NCBI RefSeq assembly: GCF_028736115.1 | Contig: NZ_CP117877.1 | Coordinates: forward strand, 4,340,001 to 4,404,000 | From: Mucilaginibacter sp. KACC 22063 | GTDB taxonomy: Bacteria > Bacteroidota > Bacteroidia > Sphingobacteriales > Sphingobacteriaceae | DNA: 64,000 bases | Reading direction: 5' to 3' | In this document: positions 1-8,716 of the stretch, in pieces | How the letters are laid out: each line of letters starts with the position of its first letter | Position numbering within the stretch: position 1 is the first letter of the stretch | Notes under the pieces: model-generated | Seen by the model: only the letters and a program-made list of their open reading frames with translations | The model's database searches: none | Told to the model about the DNA's origin: nothing | Position numbers and translations under genes: made by a program

Positions 1-1
1 G

Positions 2-484
2 GCTCATGTAGAAGTGACAGACGAAGTAATAAAAAAAGCCATCAAGCATGGCATCAAACAAAACATCGATAACATGCTACGCATACCGGGATGGTTTGCA
101 GGGACAAAGGGTATCAAATTTACAGGCAAGCGCATTAAAAAATGGCGCGATAACCTGGGGCCGCAACGTGCGGGATCATACTTGGCGCAGTTAGTGCGCA
201 TGCAGGAAGAAATTGGTACCGGTGGTGGTGGTTTCCGGTATATGTATGCCGCATTTTTGCAGGAAGCTACTCAATGGTGGCCCATAGATGAGTTAATGGA
301 TATCTCTAACGAATTTACCCGGGCAGGCGACCTGTGGCGCGAAGGCGCTATCCAGGCGGCGGGTATTTACAAAGGCCGTTTGGGCAGCCAGGAAGATTAT
401 AACAAAATGGGTGATTATCTGTTAGAAATATCTGAAATTGAGCGCAATGCATTCACCGCGCTAAATCACATCAAATGGACGTAA
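2..484 (+). CDS. BtrH/DUF4872-like protein, C-terminal part (5' truncated by window edge)
   Basis: The reading frame is open to the left edge, so only the last ~160 residues are visible; the GTG at 14 is probably internal. The piece is soluble and helical, with the segment RYMYAAFLQEA, which resembles the C-terminal region of the BtrH/DUF4872 proteins often found in aryl-polyene and flexirubin clusters. BtrH of butirosin synthesis moves an acyl group from an acyl carrier protein, so a role in acyl transfer is possible, but the catalytic part lies outside the window. Its end overlaps the start of the ABC ATPase gene by 10 nt, so the two are translationally linked. The family call is from memory of the region and moderate. 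Confidence 0.55.
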   Translation, partial: AHVEVTDEVIKKAIKHGIKQNIDNMLRIPGWFAGTKGIKFTGKRIKKWRDNLGPQRAGSYLAQLVRMQEEIGTGGGGFRYMYAAFLQEATQWWPIDELMDISNEFTRAGDLWREGAIQAAGIYKGRLGSQEDYNKMGDYLLEISEIERNAFTALNHIKWT

Positions 485-1230
485 CAGCACCCTTTGCAAT
501 TGACATACAGAACCTCCGGTTCCAGTACAACGACGAAGAAGGTGTGCATTTTAACGGCTTTAGCTTGCAAATACCCAAAGGCGAACGCTTTGGGTTGTTC
601 GGTCCAAATGGTGCCGGTAAAACCACGCTAATGAGCTTAATGACCGGCCTACTTTGTACAGAAGAAGGCTCCGTGCGTATGCTTGGGCAGCAGGTGGGCG
701 TAAGCGATAAGTCGGTTAATAAACTTTTCGGGCTTATACCGCAGGATTTTTCTTTTTATAACGAATTGAGCCCTAAAGAAAACATGGAATTTTTCGGTGC
801 AATGTACGGGCTATCAGGGATGCAGATACGTCGTCGTATAGTAGAGCTATTAGAAATTCTGGGGCTTGATGATGTACGCAATAAACCCGTGGGGCAGTTT
901 TCGGGCGGTATGAAACGCCGTGTAAATCTGGCTATAGGTGTTATACATAATCCTGCTATATTGTTACTCGATGAACCTACCGTAGGTGTCGACGTGCAAA
1001 GCCGGCATGCTATCATCAACTACCTCCATCAGTTAAATGAGCAGGGTACTACCCTTATCTATACTTCGCATCAGCTAAATGAGGCAGAAGACCTTTGTAA
1101 TGATGTTGCACTGATTGACGAGGGACAGATCATTGCACGTGGTGATCTTAATGATCTTTTAGCTCAATATAACCAACATTCGCTCGAAGACTTATTTTTA
1201 AATTTAACCGGCCGTAAATACCGCGATTGA
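475..1230 (+). CDS. ABC transporter ATP-binding protein (exporter type)
   Basis: Cytoplasmic ATPase subunit of an ABC-2 type exporter, 251 aa. Visible motifs are Walker A GPNGAGKTT (43-51), Q-loop (Q90), signature FSGGM (142-146), Walker B ILLLDEP (162-168) and the H-loop His199. The stop overlaps the permease start (ATGA), so the two form one transporter with the next gene. Its place between a BtrH-like gene and an acyl carrier protein gene, opposite a polyene synthase operon, suggests it exports the pigment or a lipid precursor to the outer membrane. The substrate is inferred from context only; homologues include drug and polysaccharide exporters. Confidence 0.9.
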   Translation: MDVTAPFAIDIQNLRFQYNDEEGVHFNGFSLQIPKGERFGLFGPNGAGKTTLMSLMTGLLCTEEGSVRMLGQQVGVSDKSVNKLFGLIPQDFSFYNELSPKENMEFFGAMYGLSGMQIRRRIVELLEILGLDDVRNKPVGQFSGGMKRRVNLAIGVIHNPAILLLDEPTVGVDVQSRHAIINYLHQLNEQGTTLIYTSHQLNEAEDLCNDVALIDEGQIIARGDLNDLLAQYNQHSLEDLFLNLTGRKYRD

Positions 1231-2507
1231 TGTATAAACTTTGGGCAGCCATAAAAAAAGATGTAAGGGTTTTACTTCGCGATAAGGTAGGGCTTATCCT
1301 GATGTTTGCCATGCCCATACTGCTGGTAATTGTAGTTACTGCCATCCAAAGCAGTACCTTTCAGTTGGTTAATAAAAACAAACTTCCGCTCATTATTGCC
1401 AACCGCGATACAGGAAAAGCCAGTAAACAATTTGTAGAGGCTGTTGACCATATCGGGATGTTTAAACTGATAAACGCTGCATCAAATGAAACCGATGAGC
1501 AAATAAAAATCAGCATGCATGATCATGATGCTTTGCTGTCAGTTATCATACCATCAGATTTTTCTGTAAAGGTTGCCGATAAGGCAAAAAACCTGACAGG
1601 CAAAGCGCTCAACAGCTTTGGTTTAGAAGGTGACACCACAAAAAAAAGAACAGAGGTAAGTCCGCTTACGGTATATTACCAGCCCGTAATGCAGGAATCA
1701 TACCGGCTTTCGGTGCAGGGTGCTTTAATGAGCGCGTTACAGATTGTAGAAAGCCGCGAAACACTTCGCAAGCTTTACTTCTCTATTAACAATGCGCCAT
1801 TACCTGCTAAATTAGAGAATGAATTATTAAGCAATCAGGCCAAGATCAACCAGGTACCCGTATCTATCAGCGGCAGCAGTGCAACGCCTAATGCATCGCA
1901 GCATAACGTACCCGCATGGACAGTATTTGCTATGTTTTTTATCACGGTGTCACTTGGTGGCAGCGTAGTGCGCGAAAAACTAAGCGGCAGCTTTATCAGG
2001 CTTAAAACCCTGCCTACAAGCTTTGTGATTAATCTTGTCTCCAAGCAAATCAGCTATATGGCTGTTACCATATTACAGGCAGCTGTCATCTTTGCCTTGG
2101 GCTTGTGGCTATTCCCGCATCTAGGGTTGCCGATACTGAACCCACCGTCAGATATACTCGCCCTTATCGTAGTATCATTGTTATGCGGATGGTGCGCCGT
2201 AAGTTTTGCCATTTGTATCGGCGTATATGCACAAACGCAGGAACAGGCCAACAGCCTTGGCGCAATTTCCATAGTAATATTAGCGGCCATAGGCGGGTTA
2301 ATGGTACCTATATTTGCTATGCCTGCGTTTTTTAAAACATTAGCCGCAATTTCGCCGTTGCATTGGTGCCTTGAGGCTTATTATAAATTATTTTTAGAAG
2401 GCGGACGATTAGCCGATGTAATTCCTAATCTTATACCTTTGCTCATAATTACACTAATTTTTCAGTTAGTGTCGTTTATTGGATTAAAAAGAAAGAACCT
2501 GATATAA
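1227..2507 (+). CDS. ABC-2 type transporter permease
   Basis: Membrane subunit of 426 aa, partner of the preceding ATPase. One hydrophobic helix near residues 22-40 (LILMFAMPILLVIVVTAI) is followed by a large extracytoplasmic domain to about residue 230. A C-terminal block of five or so helices follows, starting at the segment WTVFAMFFITVSLGGSVV. This is the usual ABC-2 layout of one helix, a big loop and then the membrane block. The start codon overlaps the ATPase stop by 4 nt, and its own stop shares one base with the acyl carrier protein start (TAATG), so all three are translated together. A role in export of aryl-polyene material is inferred. Confidence 0.85.
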   Translation: MMYKLWAAIKKDVRVLLRDKVGLILMFAMPILLVIVVTAIQSSTFQLVNKNKLPLIIANRDTGKASKQFVEAVDHIGMFKLINAASNETDEQIKISMHDHDALLSVIIPSDFSVKVADKAKNLTGKALNSFGLEGDTTKKRTEVSPLTVYYQPVMQESYRLSVQGALMSALQIVESRETLRKLYFSINNAPLPAKLENELLSNQAKINQVPVSISGSSATPNASQHNVPAWTVFAMFFITVSLGGSVVREKLSGSFIRLKTLPTSFVINLVSKQISYMAVTILQAAVIFALGLWLFPHLGLPILNPPSDILALIVVSLLCGWCAVSFAICIGVYAQTQEQANSLGAISIVILAAIGGLMVPIFAMPAFFKTLAAISPLHWCLEAYYKLFLEGGRLADVIPNLIPLLIITLIFQLVSFIGLKRKNLI

Positions 2508-2770
2508 TGGAAAAAGAAGCGCTGAAACAACAGCTGAAAGCACAGATCATACAATTTTTGAACCTTACCGACCTTAAACCAGAAGATATTAAAGATGATG
2601 AACCGTTGTTTGGTGATGGCTTAGGGCTTGACTCTATCGACTCGCTTGAACTTATTGTTCTGTTAAAAAAAGAATACGGCATTACCATTAAAGATCCTAA
2701 AGACGGCCGTAAGATTTTAACCGACGTAAACTCAATGGCTGATTACATTGCAGAGCATTCTACAAAGTAA
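2507..2770 (+). CDS. acyl carrier protein
   Basis: An 87-aa acidic protein with the 4'-phosphopantetheine attachment motif G-L-D-S-I-D, the modified serine being Ser43. The length and helix pattern are those of a free-standing type II ACP. Such carriers hold the growing chain in aryl-polyene/flexirubin synthesis. The leftward ketosynthases, ketoreductase and dehydratases whose operon ends only ~330 bp away are the likely partners. The start ATG shares one base with the permease stop. It is the last gene of the rightward group, and the region that follows is filled with hairpin repeats. A housekeeping ACP is less likely, because acpP normally sits beside fabF. Confidence 0.9.
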   Translation: MEKEALKQQLKAQIIQFLNLTDLKPEDIKDDEPLFGDGLGLDSIDSLELIVLLKKEYGITIKDPKDGRKILTDVNSMADYIAEHSTK

Positions 2771-2784
2771 TTGCATAACAAAAC

Positions 2785-3087
2785 TCATCTGAACGTATGT
2801 AAAGAATCTTGTTTAATTAATAGATTCCTCACATACGTTCGGAATGACAAAATAACTATACAGCTATTCCACCTGAAGTTTCAAATTAATAATTATAAAG
2901 ATCGTCCTGTTAGTCTGAACGAAGTGAAGAATCTATAAATAACTATTGTGATTTAAAATACAGATTCTTCGCGATGCTCAGAATCCCAAATTAATTTGGA
3001 TACCATACTGTCATCTCGAGCATGGCGAGAGATCTTCTGAGATATGCTTAACCTAACTTATAGATTCCTCACAAACATAGGATGACA
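2785..3087. repeat. three tandem degenerate hairpin elements
   Basis: The gap between the two convergent halves of the pigment locus holds three imperfect inverted repeats, at 2785-2847, about 2913-2983 and 3010-3087. They have related arms: CTGAACG-ATGT-AAGAATCT paired with AGATTC-CTCAC-ATACGTTCGGA; TCTGAACGAAGTGAAGAATCT paired with a matching 3' arm; and GTCATCTCGAG-GAGAGATCT with AGATTC...GGATGAC. All share an AGATTC core in the 3' arm, and the outer two end in ATGACA. They resemble the palindromic intergenic elements common in Sphingobacteriaceae. They could also stop transcription from both sides. No open reading frame of interest lies here. Confidence 0.7.
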
Positions 3088-3099
3088 AAAGGTAACTAT

Positions 3100-3459
3100 C
3101 TACTTAAAAACTCCCTGAAATTTCAAAGCTGCTGAGCCTGCTACTATTAACGTAGCATTAGCCTTGTAAGCACCTTCATCCTCACTTAGCTTTATTTCCA
3201 ACTTTAACTCCCTATTTTCACGGGGATCAATCATTTTCAAAAATTTGATTTGAGTGGCTTTGTGCATCATGAGTGGTTTGACCAACGCATCGCTCAAAAC
3301 TTCTTTGATCATCTCCAGCATGCAGGCGCCGGGTAATACCGGATGTGCAGGATAATGCCCTTTAAATATTTCATGCCCTGCATCAAGCCTTATGGTGGCG
3401 TTGACAATGCCATGCTGAAATTGCAGATCAGAAATTTGATACAGATTTCCTTTTAGCAT
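3100..3459 (-). CDS. FabZ-like 3-hydroxyacyl-ACP dehydratase (hotdog fold)
   Basis: Removes water from 3-hydroxyacyl-ACP to give the trans-2-enoyl chain of the polyene. The FabZ active site is clear: GHYPAHPVLPGACMLE, with catalytic His and Glu 14 residues apart, as in FabZ. I take ATG at 3459 as the start (119 aa, MLKGNLYQ...). It overlaps the stop of the upstream KS-like gene (ATGCTAA), whereas the longer frame would begin with TTG deep inside that gene. This is the last gene of the leftward operon and the second dehydratase in it, matching the two-dehydratase set of aryl-polyene systems. Confidence 0.85.
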   Translation of the reverse strand: MLKGNLYQISDLQFQHGIVNATIRLDAGHEIFKGHYPAHPVLPGACMLEMIKEVLSDALVKPLMMHKATQIKFLKMIDPRENRELKLEIKLSEDEGAYKANATLIVAGSAALKFQGVFK

Positions 3460-4511
3460 GCCGTAAGCAACATTAACGACCAATATTTATTTTGATACTG
3501 GTTGCAGATCAACACGGTTTTAATTTCACCCAAGACAGCAACTTCAGGATTAAAGACAGGCGGTAAACTACGCTGCTTTACAATATTGGTTGCAAGCCAC
3601 AGTGCAAATGACGATGCCACCGGATATTCACCGCACAGATGTTTATAATTAATAACGGGGATACCGGCAAAATATTCATTCTCAAGCTCGGCAGGTAATA
3701 TATCTGTGGCTTCATTACCATTTCGGCCAGAAATTACCAGATCTATACCAGTAAGGCTTGTTTCATATCTTTCTAAAAACTGGCTGATATTCTTTTTAAT
3801 ATCGGCTGGCTTGTAAACTGTTTCAAAACCTTTGATACAAGCTAAATCCGTTTCTGATGCTTCATTGGCTAATAAAAAGAAAGCCGCCCCCTCTCCACCT
3901 GCAGTTCCGGGTGTTTTGTCGGCGTAAAGGTTGGTATTTACGAACTCGCCTTTTTTAAAAAGGTTAAAACGTTTAAATATAGCGTAGTTAATATCAGTGA
4001 TTTCGTCTGTTCCGCCTACCAGTACATTTGCAGCTTCGCCTTCTTCCATTAGCATGGCAGCATCCAGCAGAGCACTTTCAAAAGAAAAATGCTTATGAAC
4101 GAAGGTATTGTTATAGGCATGGCATTTTAACGCCAGGGCAATTTGCGCTGCCACCGTATTATGTGTTGATTGAATAAATGCCGTTGGCGACAGCATCTCT
4201 TCTTCCTGCTCAATAATACGTGTTAAAAATATCCCAGTGTCTTCAACACAACCATAGGCAGTTCCGGTAACAATAGCATCAGGCATATCTGCCCCTGCAT
4301 GTTGCAAACAATCTTTCGCGGCAGCTACCCCCATGCGGATGACCCTGCTCATGCGGCGGCTCTGCTTGGGATCCATAAATTGCCTGTAGTCTGGCTCTAT
4401 TACCCTTAAGCGCGGTTCATTGTATTGAACAATGTCAGTCAAAAGCGGAACATCACCAAAAGTATTTTGCGGCGATATACAAGATGCCGACCGGATATAA
4501 ATCTTCGCCAT
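3453..4511 (-). CDS. ketosynthase-like chain-length-factor-type protein (no active-site Cys)
   Basis: A 352-aa thiolase-fold protein related to beta-ketoacyl-ACP synthases but without their catalytic residues. The nucleophile loop reads KHFSFESALLD around residues 140-150, with no cysteine, and the HGTGT loop is replaced by NGNEATD. The region NYKHLCGEYPVAS keeps only the fold equivalent of the KS lysine/histidine segment. Such partners (the ApeC-like or CLF subunits of aryl-polyene synthases) form heterodimers with an active KS and set chain length. The ATG at 4511 shares one base with the upstream KS stop (TAATG), so tight coupling with that KS is expected. A longer frame starting at 4541 is less likely. 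Confidence 0.8.
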   Translation of the reverse strand: MAKIYIRSASCISPQNTFGDVPLLTDIVQYNEPRLRVIEPDYRQFMDPKQSRRMSRVIRMGVAAAKDCLQHAGADMPDAIVTGTAYGCVEDTGIFLTRIIEQEEEMLSPTAFIQSTHNTVAAQIALALKCHAYNNTFVHKHFSFESALLDAAMLMEEGEAANVLVGGTDEITDINYAIFKRFNLFKKGEFVNTNLYADKTPGTAGGEGAAFFLLANEASETDLACIKGFETVYKPADIKKNISQFLERYETSLTGIDLVISGRNGNEATDILPAELENEYFAGIPVINYKHLCGEYPVASSFALWLATNIVKQRSLPPVFNPEVAVLGEIKTVLICNQYQNKYWSLMLLTAC

Positions 4512-5710
4512 TATACTTTTGAAAATATTAATGATGAACAATTCCCGCCGAATCCGAAAGAGTTTGACAGTACATGATTTATTTCCTGGCCTTGCAGCAA
4601 ATCTTTTTGAGGAGTGAAAGGCAATTCCTTCATTGGTGTTTCGAAACGTAAATTAGGATAAATTACCCCATGCTGAAGCGCTAATACAGAAAAAACAGCT
4701 TCAACAGCACCGCTTGCGCCTAAAGTGTGACCAGTATATGATTTGGTAGAGCTTAGAGGCGGGTAATTTCCGTCAAAAATGCGTGTAATAGCTCTGCCTT
4801 CCGAGGCATCGTTGTTAGGCGTACCCGTGCCATGCAAATTAATATAATCGATATCTGCCGGTTGCAGGTTAGCTTTTTTAAGTGCGCCCTGCATGGCTAA
4901 GTAAGGTCCGTCTCCATCCGGCGACGATGCCGTTTGGTGATAAGCATCGTTACTATTATTATAACCGCTAAGTGTTGCGTAAGGTTTTTTGACTAAACGC
5001 TGTGCCACCTGTTCAGACACTAAAACTACGTAAGCTGCGCCTTCGCCCAGGTTAAGGCCTTTACGCTCTTCGTCAAATGGCTTACAAAAATTACGGTCGA
5101 GGATCATTAAGGTATTAAAGCCGTTCAGGGTAAACTTGGTAAAGGCATCCACACCACCCGCTATCACGACATCAACCATACCGCTCCTGATTAGCCTTGC
5201 ACCATAAAATATGGCATTAGCAGATGATGAACATGCGGTACTGATGGTAGTGGTATAGTGGTTTACCCCTAATTGGTCGGCAACTAATTCTGTAATATTC
5301 CCGCAGCCGTGGTTGCGTACCTGTTCAATCTCTCCTGCATCGGGGTCGGTGATAAACTCTTCGTAAAACCGCTCAGTTTTGTCCATACCACCAACCGTAT
5401 TAGCCGATACAAACCCGATACGCAGGCCTTCTATATTTTTAACACCCGAGTCGTTAAGTGCTTCTTTTGCTGCAACAGTGCTTAACAATGCTGTACGGCT
5501 TACATGCTCAGGCATATCCGCCATTGAAGCAAGCGCTGTATTATCAAGCTTTACTTCGGCTACAGGGATTTCATGCTTGTAAATGGTTTTTAGATAGTTA
5601 ATATCGCCTATGCCAGCTTCGCCGCTTTTCAATGCCGCAAAGCACTCGTCAACATTGTTGCCGATGGCTGATATTACACCTAATCCTGCTATGTAAACCT
5701 TTGAACTCAT
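4511..5710 (-). CDS. beta-ketoacyl-ACP synthase (FabF type, aryl-polyene elongation)
   Basis: Full-length condensing enzyme of 399 aa. The Cys-His-His triad is Cys160 (STACSSSAN), His293 (LHGTGTPNND) and His328 (SYTGHTLGASG), with Lys323 also present. It would condense malonyl-ACP with the aryl-acyl chain. The downstream KS-like gene without a nucleophile starts at its stop codon, so the two probably form an active KS/chain-length-factor pair (ApeO/ApeC type). A gap of ~100 bp with part of a repeat element separates it from the upstream gene of the operon, so an additional promoter there is possible. It is not housekeeping FabF by context. Confidence 0.9.
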   Translation of the reverse strand: MSSKVYIAGLGVISAIGNNVDECFAALKSGEAGIGDINYLKTIYKHEIPVAEVKLDNTALASMADMPEHVSRTALLSTVAAKEALNDSGVKNIEGLRIGFVSANTVGGMDKTERFYEEFITDPDAGEIEQVRNHGCGNITELVADQLGVNHYTTTISTACSSSANAIFYGARLIRSGMVDVVIAGGVDAFTKFTLNGFNTLMILDRNFCKPFDEERKGLNLGEGAAYVVLVSEQVAQRLVKKPYATLSGYNNSNDAYHQTASSPDGDGPYLAMQGALKKANLQPADIDYINLHGTGTPNNDASEGRAITRIFDGNYPPLSSTKSYTGHTLGASGAVEAVFSVLALQHGVIYPNLRFETPMKELPFTPQKDLLQGQEINHVLSNSFGFGGNCSSLIFSKV

Positions 5711-5763
5711 TTATAATTTATATCATTTACTGATCTCGCTATGAGATCAGCTATATAGTTTGT

Positions 5764-5787
5764 GATTGCTTCGTACCTCGCAATGAC
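5764..5787. repeat. half of a GTCATTGCGAGG-type palindromic repeat
   Basis: The ~100-bp gap between two genes of the pigment operon contains a 24-nt half element, GATTGCTTCGTACCTCGC followed by AATGAC. It is the reverse complement of the left arm of the inner palindrome at 49029-49059, allowing for one or two changes. A second small hairpin, CTGATCTCGCTATGAGATCAG, lies just before it (about 5731-5751). The element interrupts an otherwise tightly packed operon. Confidence 0.6.
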
Positions 5788-5812
5788 GCTATTGTTTGAA
5801 ATATTAAGTGCT

Positions 5813-6424
5813 TTACTTAAAAGCTCTTTCCAATGCTTCATCTGTAAAAACAGCACCTTCTTTGTCTTTTTCTACTAAAAACAATGCGGCTTTGTATTCC
5901 TCTCCTATTACATCAACCCAGCCACAGATACATACCTGCAAAATATCATTATTCATTAAGTAAGCAACCTGCTTGTGAATAAAATCTGCATTAAAGCCCT
6001 CGGTAATATAAAAAGCGTTTTCGCCTTTAAACCCATTCCTGATGCAAATTTCACCCGTTACGATATTTGGCAAGGTGTAAACAAATAACGACGGGCTTGC
6101 AAAATCATGGACCGATGCCCAGTATTTAACGTCGGCATCAAGGCTTGAGTTTCGGTTACTTAATAACAACCCTACTCCCTCTGGTTGATATATTTGCAGC
6201 AGCAGTTTATCTTTCAATAAAACTTCTGAGGCCAGCCAGCCAAGCTTGCTCAGATTATCCATTTTATAAAACTTTGGATAATTGAGTTCAAGCTGCTGAT
6301 AAGCGCTTAATAAAAACGTATTCATATCAGCATCTGGAACATTCAGTACTTGTTGCCCATTACGATATATGGCATTCTCCTGAATGATACAGCTACCTGT
6401 GATATGTAAAGACGCTTCTGCCAT
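5813..6424 (-). CDS. half-length ketosynthase-like protein, non-catalytic
   Basis: A 203-aa protein that resembles only the N-terminal half of a ketosynthase (the Ketoacyl-synt_2 type). The segment FVYTLPNIVTGEICIRNGFKG matches the usual KS stretch PN-x-AG-x-I-A-x-x-FG-x-KG. The following nucleophile loop reads FYITEGFNADF and has no cysteine. The C-terminal half with both histidines is absent, although the gene ends in a normal stop. Comparable short KS-like proteins occur in aryl-polyene operons and may help assembly or chain-length control. It lies one base from the next KS gene. Function is inferred from position only. Confidence 0.65.
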   Translation of the reverse strand: MAEASLHITGSCIIQENAIYRNGQQVLNVPDADMNTFLLSAYQQLELNYPKFYKMDNLSKLGWLASEVLLKDKLLLQIYQPEGVGLLLSNRNSSLDADVKYWASVHDFASPSLFVYTLPNIVTGEICIRNGFKGENAFYITEGFNADFIHKQVAYLMNNDILQVCICGWVDVIGEEYKAALFLVEKDKEGAVFTDEALERAFK

Positions 6425-6425
6425 C

Positions 6426-7553
6426 TTATTTGCTCAAAATTAATACACCATTACATCCCCCAAATCCTGAAGAAGTTTTTACCGCATTATGGATATCTGT
6501 CCTGGTTATTGATGTGCTGATATTTAAAGGAGCCGTCCCTGTTTCATGAAACCCGGCAGTAGGCAAAATAATGCTTCTCCGCATACTTTCCGCAGTTATA
6601 ATAGCTTCAATAAGCCCTGCGGCTCCCAGCGTATGCCCGTAAACCGCTTTCAAACCTGTTAAAGGCGCATTGGCAAGCCCGGCAATGGTTAACGCTTTAG
6701 CCTCCATTTCATCGTTGTATGGCGTAGCGGTACCGTGGGCCGATATCATGTCGATACCCTGTGGCTTAAGGCCGGCGGTATGCATAGCCTGCTTTATGGC
6801 ATGCGCTAATTCCTCGCCGGTTCTTGACGGCCCGGAGATGTGATTGGCATCATTACTGATTCCGCCACCTGTAACCCTGATGCTACCCCTATATTTTTCA
6901 TTTGAAGATAAGATCACCGTAGCTGCTCCTTCTCCCAAATTTAAACCTGTACGATCCTTATCAAATGGCTTGCATTGCGTAGCACTTAGCGCCTGGAACG
7001 ATTGAAAGCCTGAAACAATAAATTTTGATACCACATCAGCTCCGGTAACTACAATATCATCATATAACCCTGATTTAATTAACCGCATGGCTGTTACCGT
7101 TGCCATAACACCCGATATACAGGCATTAGATATGACAACAGGTTTGCTCACAAAACCAAAATAATTTGCTACAAGATCTGCCGAAGTAGTAAGCGCAATC
7201 CTTTTCTGCAATTCCGCGCTGTAAGGGTGATCTTCCAGCAAAGCGATATTCCCTTTTGTGGAAGAGATAATTAATCCAGTACGCGGACTATTAACTGCTA
7301 TATCAGTTTGGTTTAATGCTTCCTGAACAGAAGCGATAAGCAGTTGCTCGAATTTTGAGTATATTTCCTTTTCTGCAAATTCATCTTTATTAAACAAAGA
7401 TGCAGCCAATGGTACTTCTGATAAATCAGGGCGGTTATGAACATGTACAGCAGACTCGCCTTTCAGCAACTGCTCAAAATTAGATGCCGTGGTATTGGCT
7501 AACGGAGCATATATGTTATCGGCTATAATGTAACAATCTCTACCTGCACTCAT
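6426..7553 (-). CDS. beta-ketoacyl-ACP synthase (second catalytic KS)
   Basis: A 375-aa KS with complete triad: Cys145 (SNACISGVM), His273 (SAHGTATPYND) and His307 (YGHTLGAAG), with Lys302. The sequence is distinct from the 399-aa KS, with a shorter N-terminal part. Aryl-polyene systems usually have an elongating KS/CLF pair plus another KS, for example for initiation with the aryl starter, and this could be that enzyme (ApeR type). The start overlaps the stop of the upstream dehydratase gene by 4 nt (ATGA), and the next gene follows after one base, so it is firmly within the operon. Confidence 0.88.
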   Translation of the reverse strand: MSAGRDCYIIADNIYAPLANTTASNFEQLLKGESAVHVHNRPDLSEVPLAASLFNKDEFAEKEIYSKFEQLLIASVQEALNQTDIAVNSPRTGLIISSTKGNIALLEDHPYSAELQKRIALTTSADLVANYFGFVSKPVVISNACISGVMATVTAMRLIKSGLYDDIVVTGADVVSKFIVSGFQSFQALSATQCKPFDKDRTGLNLGEGAATVILSSNEKYRGSIRVTGGGISNDANHISGPSRTGEELAHAIKQAMHTAGLKPQGIDMISAHGTATPYNDEMEAKALTIAGLANAPLTGLKAVYGHTLGAAGLIEAIITAESMRRSIILPTAGFHETGTAPLNISTSITRTDIHNAVKTSSGFGGCNGVLILSK

Positions 7554-7972
7554 TCGCTTGCCTCCTGTATAAATATCTTCATTTCACAAGTGGCAACTAT
7601 ATCGCCATTGTTCCATACAGTACCTAAAGCAACGTTTACACCGGCAATATTATTTTCAATAGTTACTTCTGTTTGCAGCTCATCACCTGCTTTGGGCAAA
7701 GAAAATACAACGAGGTCTTTTACCGATGCTATAAATCCGGCCCTAACTTCTTCATTGTTTTGCTGAGCAAGATAGCCTGCGTGTGCTGCTCCTGTTTGTG
7801 CTATGTTTTCGAGCAAACCACCTTCGGTAAAATAACCGTTGTTTACCAGTACATGGCTTTCGGGGATGGTGAAACCACATCTTGCTGAGGTTTCATCTGC
7901 ATACAGCAAGGTATCTACCAATACAAATGGCTCCTTTTGCGGAATAAGCGGAACAGCGTTTTGCGGAAACAT
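7550..7972 (-). CDS. hotdog-fold dehydratase-like protein (FabA/FabZ related)
   Basis: A 140-aa single hotdog domain. The N-terminal LIPQKEPFVLVDTL matches the FabZ opening (LLPHRYPFLLVDRV), and the helix GGLLENIAQTGAAHAGY matches the central helix of dehydratases. The strict His-x8-P-G loop of FabZ is not kept: the loop reads ESHVLVNNGYFTEGG. His40 and Glu55 have almost the usual spacing and could form the active pair. It fits the second, more divergent dehydratase (ApeI/ApeP pair) of aryl-polyene operons; activity as a thioesterase cannot be excluded. The start is 2 nt from the ketoreductase stop. Confidence 0.8.
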   Translation of the reverse strand: MFPQNAVPLIPQKEPFVLVDTLLYADETSARCGFTIPESHVLVNNGYFTEGGLLENIAQTGAAHAGYLAQQNNEEVRAGFIASVKDLVVFSLPKAGDELQTEVTIENNIAGVNVALGTVWNNGDIVATCEMKIFIQEASE

Positions 7973-7974
7973 AT

Positions 7975-8703
7975 TTAAGAATATAAACCGCCGTTAACTG
8001 ATAACACCTGGCCGGTGATGTACGCCGCTTCGCGCGATGCCAGGAATGCCGCCGCATGGGCAACCTCTTCGGGTAAACCGAAACGCCTAACAGGGATTAA
8101 AGCCCGCAACTCCTTTTCATCCAGCCCTTCGGTCATATCAGTTTTGATAAAACCGGGAGCAAGCGCATTTACAGTAATTCCTTGCCGGCCCACTTCCTGT
8201 GAAAGTGCTTTGGTAGCGCCAATTACACCTGCTTTGGCAGCCGAATAATTGGTTTGCCCAGGCAAGCCTTTTAAGCCTGATAATGAAACTATGTTAATGA
8301 TCCGGCCATACTTCTGCATCATCATGCTGTTAAGTACCAAGCGGGTGGTGTAAAAGAAACTGTTAAGGTTAGTATCTAAAACATTGTCCCACTGCTCGTC
8401 GCTCATCCAGGCCAGTAAACTATCATCGCGGATACCGGCGTTGTTCACTAATATCTCAATGTGCTTATCCGGGTTGGTATCTATCCATTTACCCAATACC
8501 TCCTGTACCTGCTCTTTAGCAGCCACATCAAACGGCAATAATTCTGCTTCGCCGTTAATTTGTTTGATGATATCAAGTGTACGCTCGGCTTCGGTGGCAT
8601 TGCTTTTATAATTGATCAGTACATAGTAACCCAACTCGGCAAGCTTAATGCAAATTGCCTTGCCAATACCTCGCGAACCGCCTGTAACCAATGCACATTT
8701 CAT
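7975..8703 (-). CDS. 3-oxoacyl-ACP reductase (FabG-like)
   Basis: Short-chain dehydrogenase of 242 aa, which reduces the 3-oxoacyl-ACP made by the ketosynthases with NADPH. It has the nucleotide-binding motif TGGSRGIG (7-14), NNAG (87-90) and the catalytic Ser140, Tyr153 and Lys157 (YSAAK). The C-terminal end ITGQVLSVNGGLYS is typical of FabG. In aryl-polyene synthesis this is the ApeQ step between condensation and dehydration. It follows the ammonia-lyase gene after 13 nt and precedes a dehydratase by 2 nt. Housekeeping FabG is unlikely in this context. Confidence 0.9.
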   Translation of the reverse strand: MKCALVTGGSRGIGKAICIKLAELGYYVLINYKSNATEAERTLDIIKQINGEAELLPFDVAAKEQVQEVLGKWIDTNPDKHIEILVNNAGIRDDSLLAWMSDEQWDNVLDTNLNSFFYTTRLVLNSMMMQKYGRIINIVSLSGLKGLPGQTNYSAAKAGVIGATKALSQEVGRQGITVNALAPGFIKTDMTEGLDEKELRALIPVRRFGLPEEVAHAAAFLASREAAYITGQVLSVNGGLYS

Positions 8704-8716
8704 TGTAGATAGCTAA

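Noticed and set aside
2785..3087. CRISPR array
   Set aside because: The three repeats are inverted, degenerate and of unequal spacing; there are no uniform direct repeats and no cas genes.
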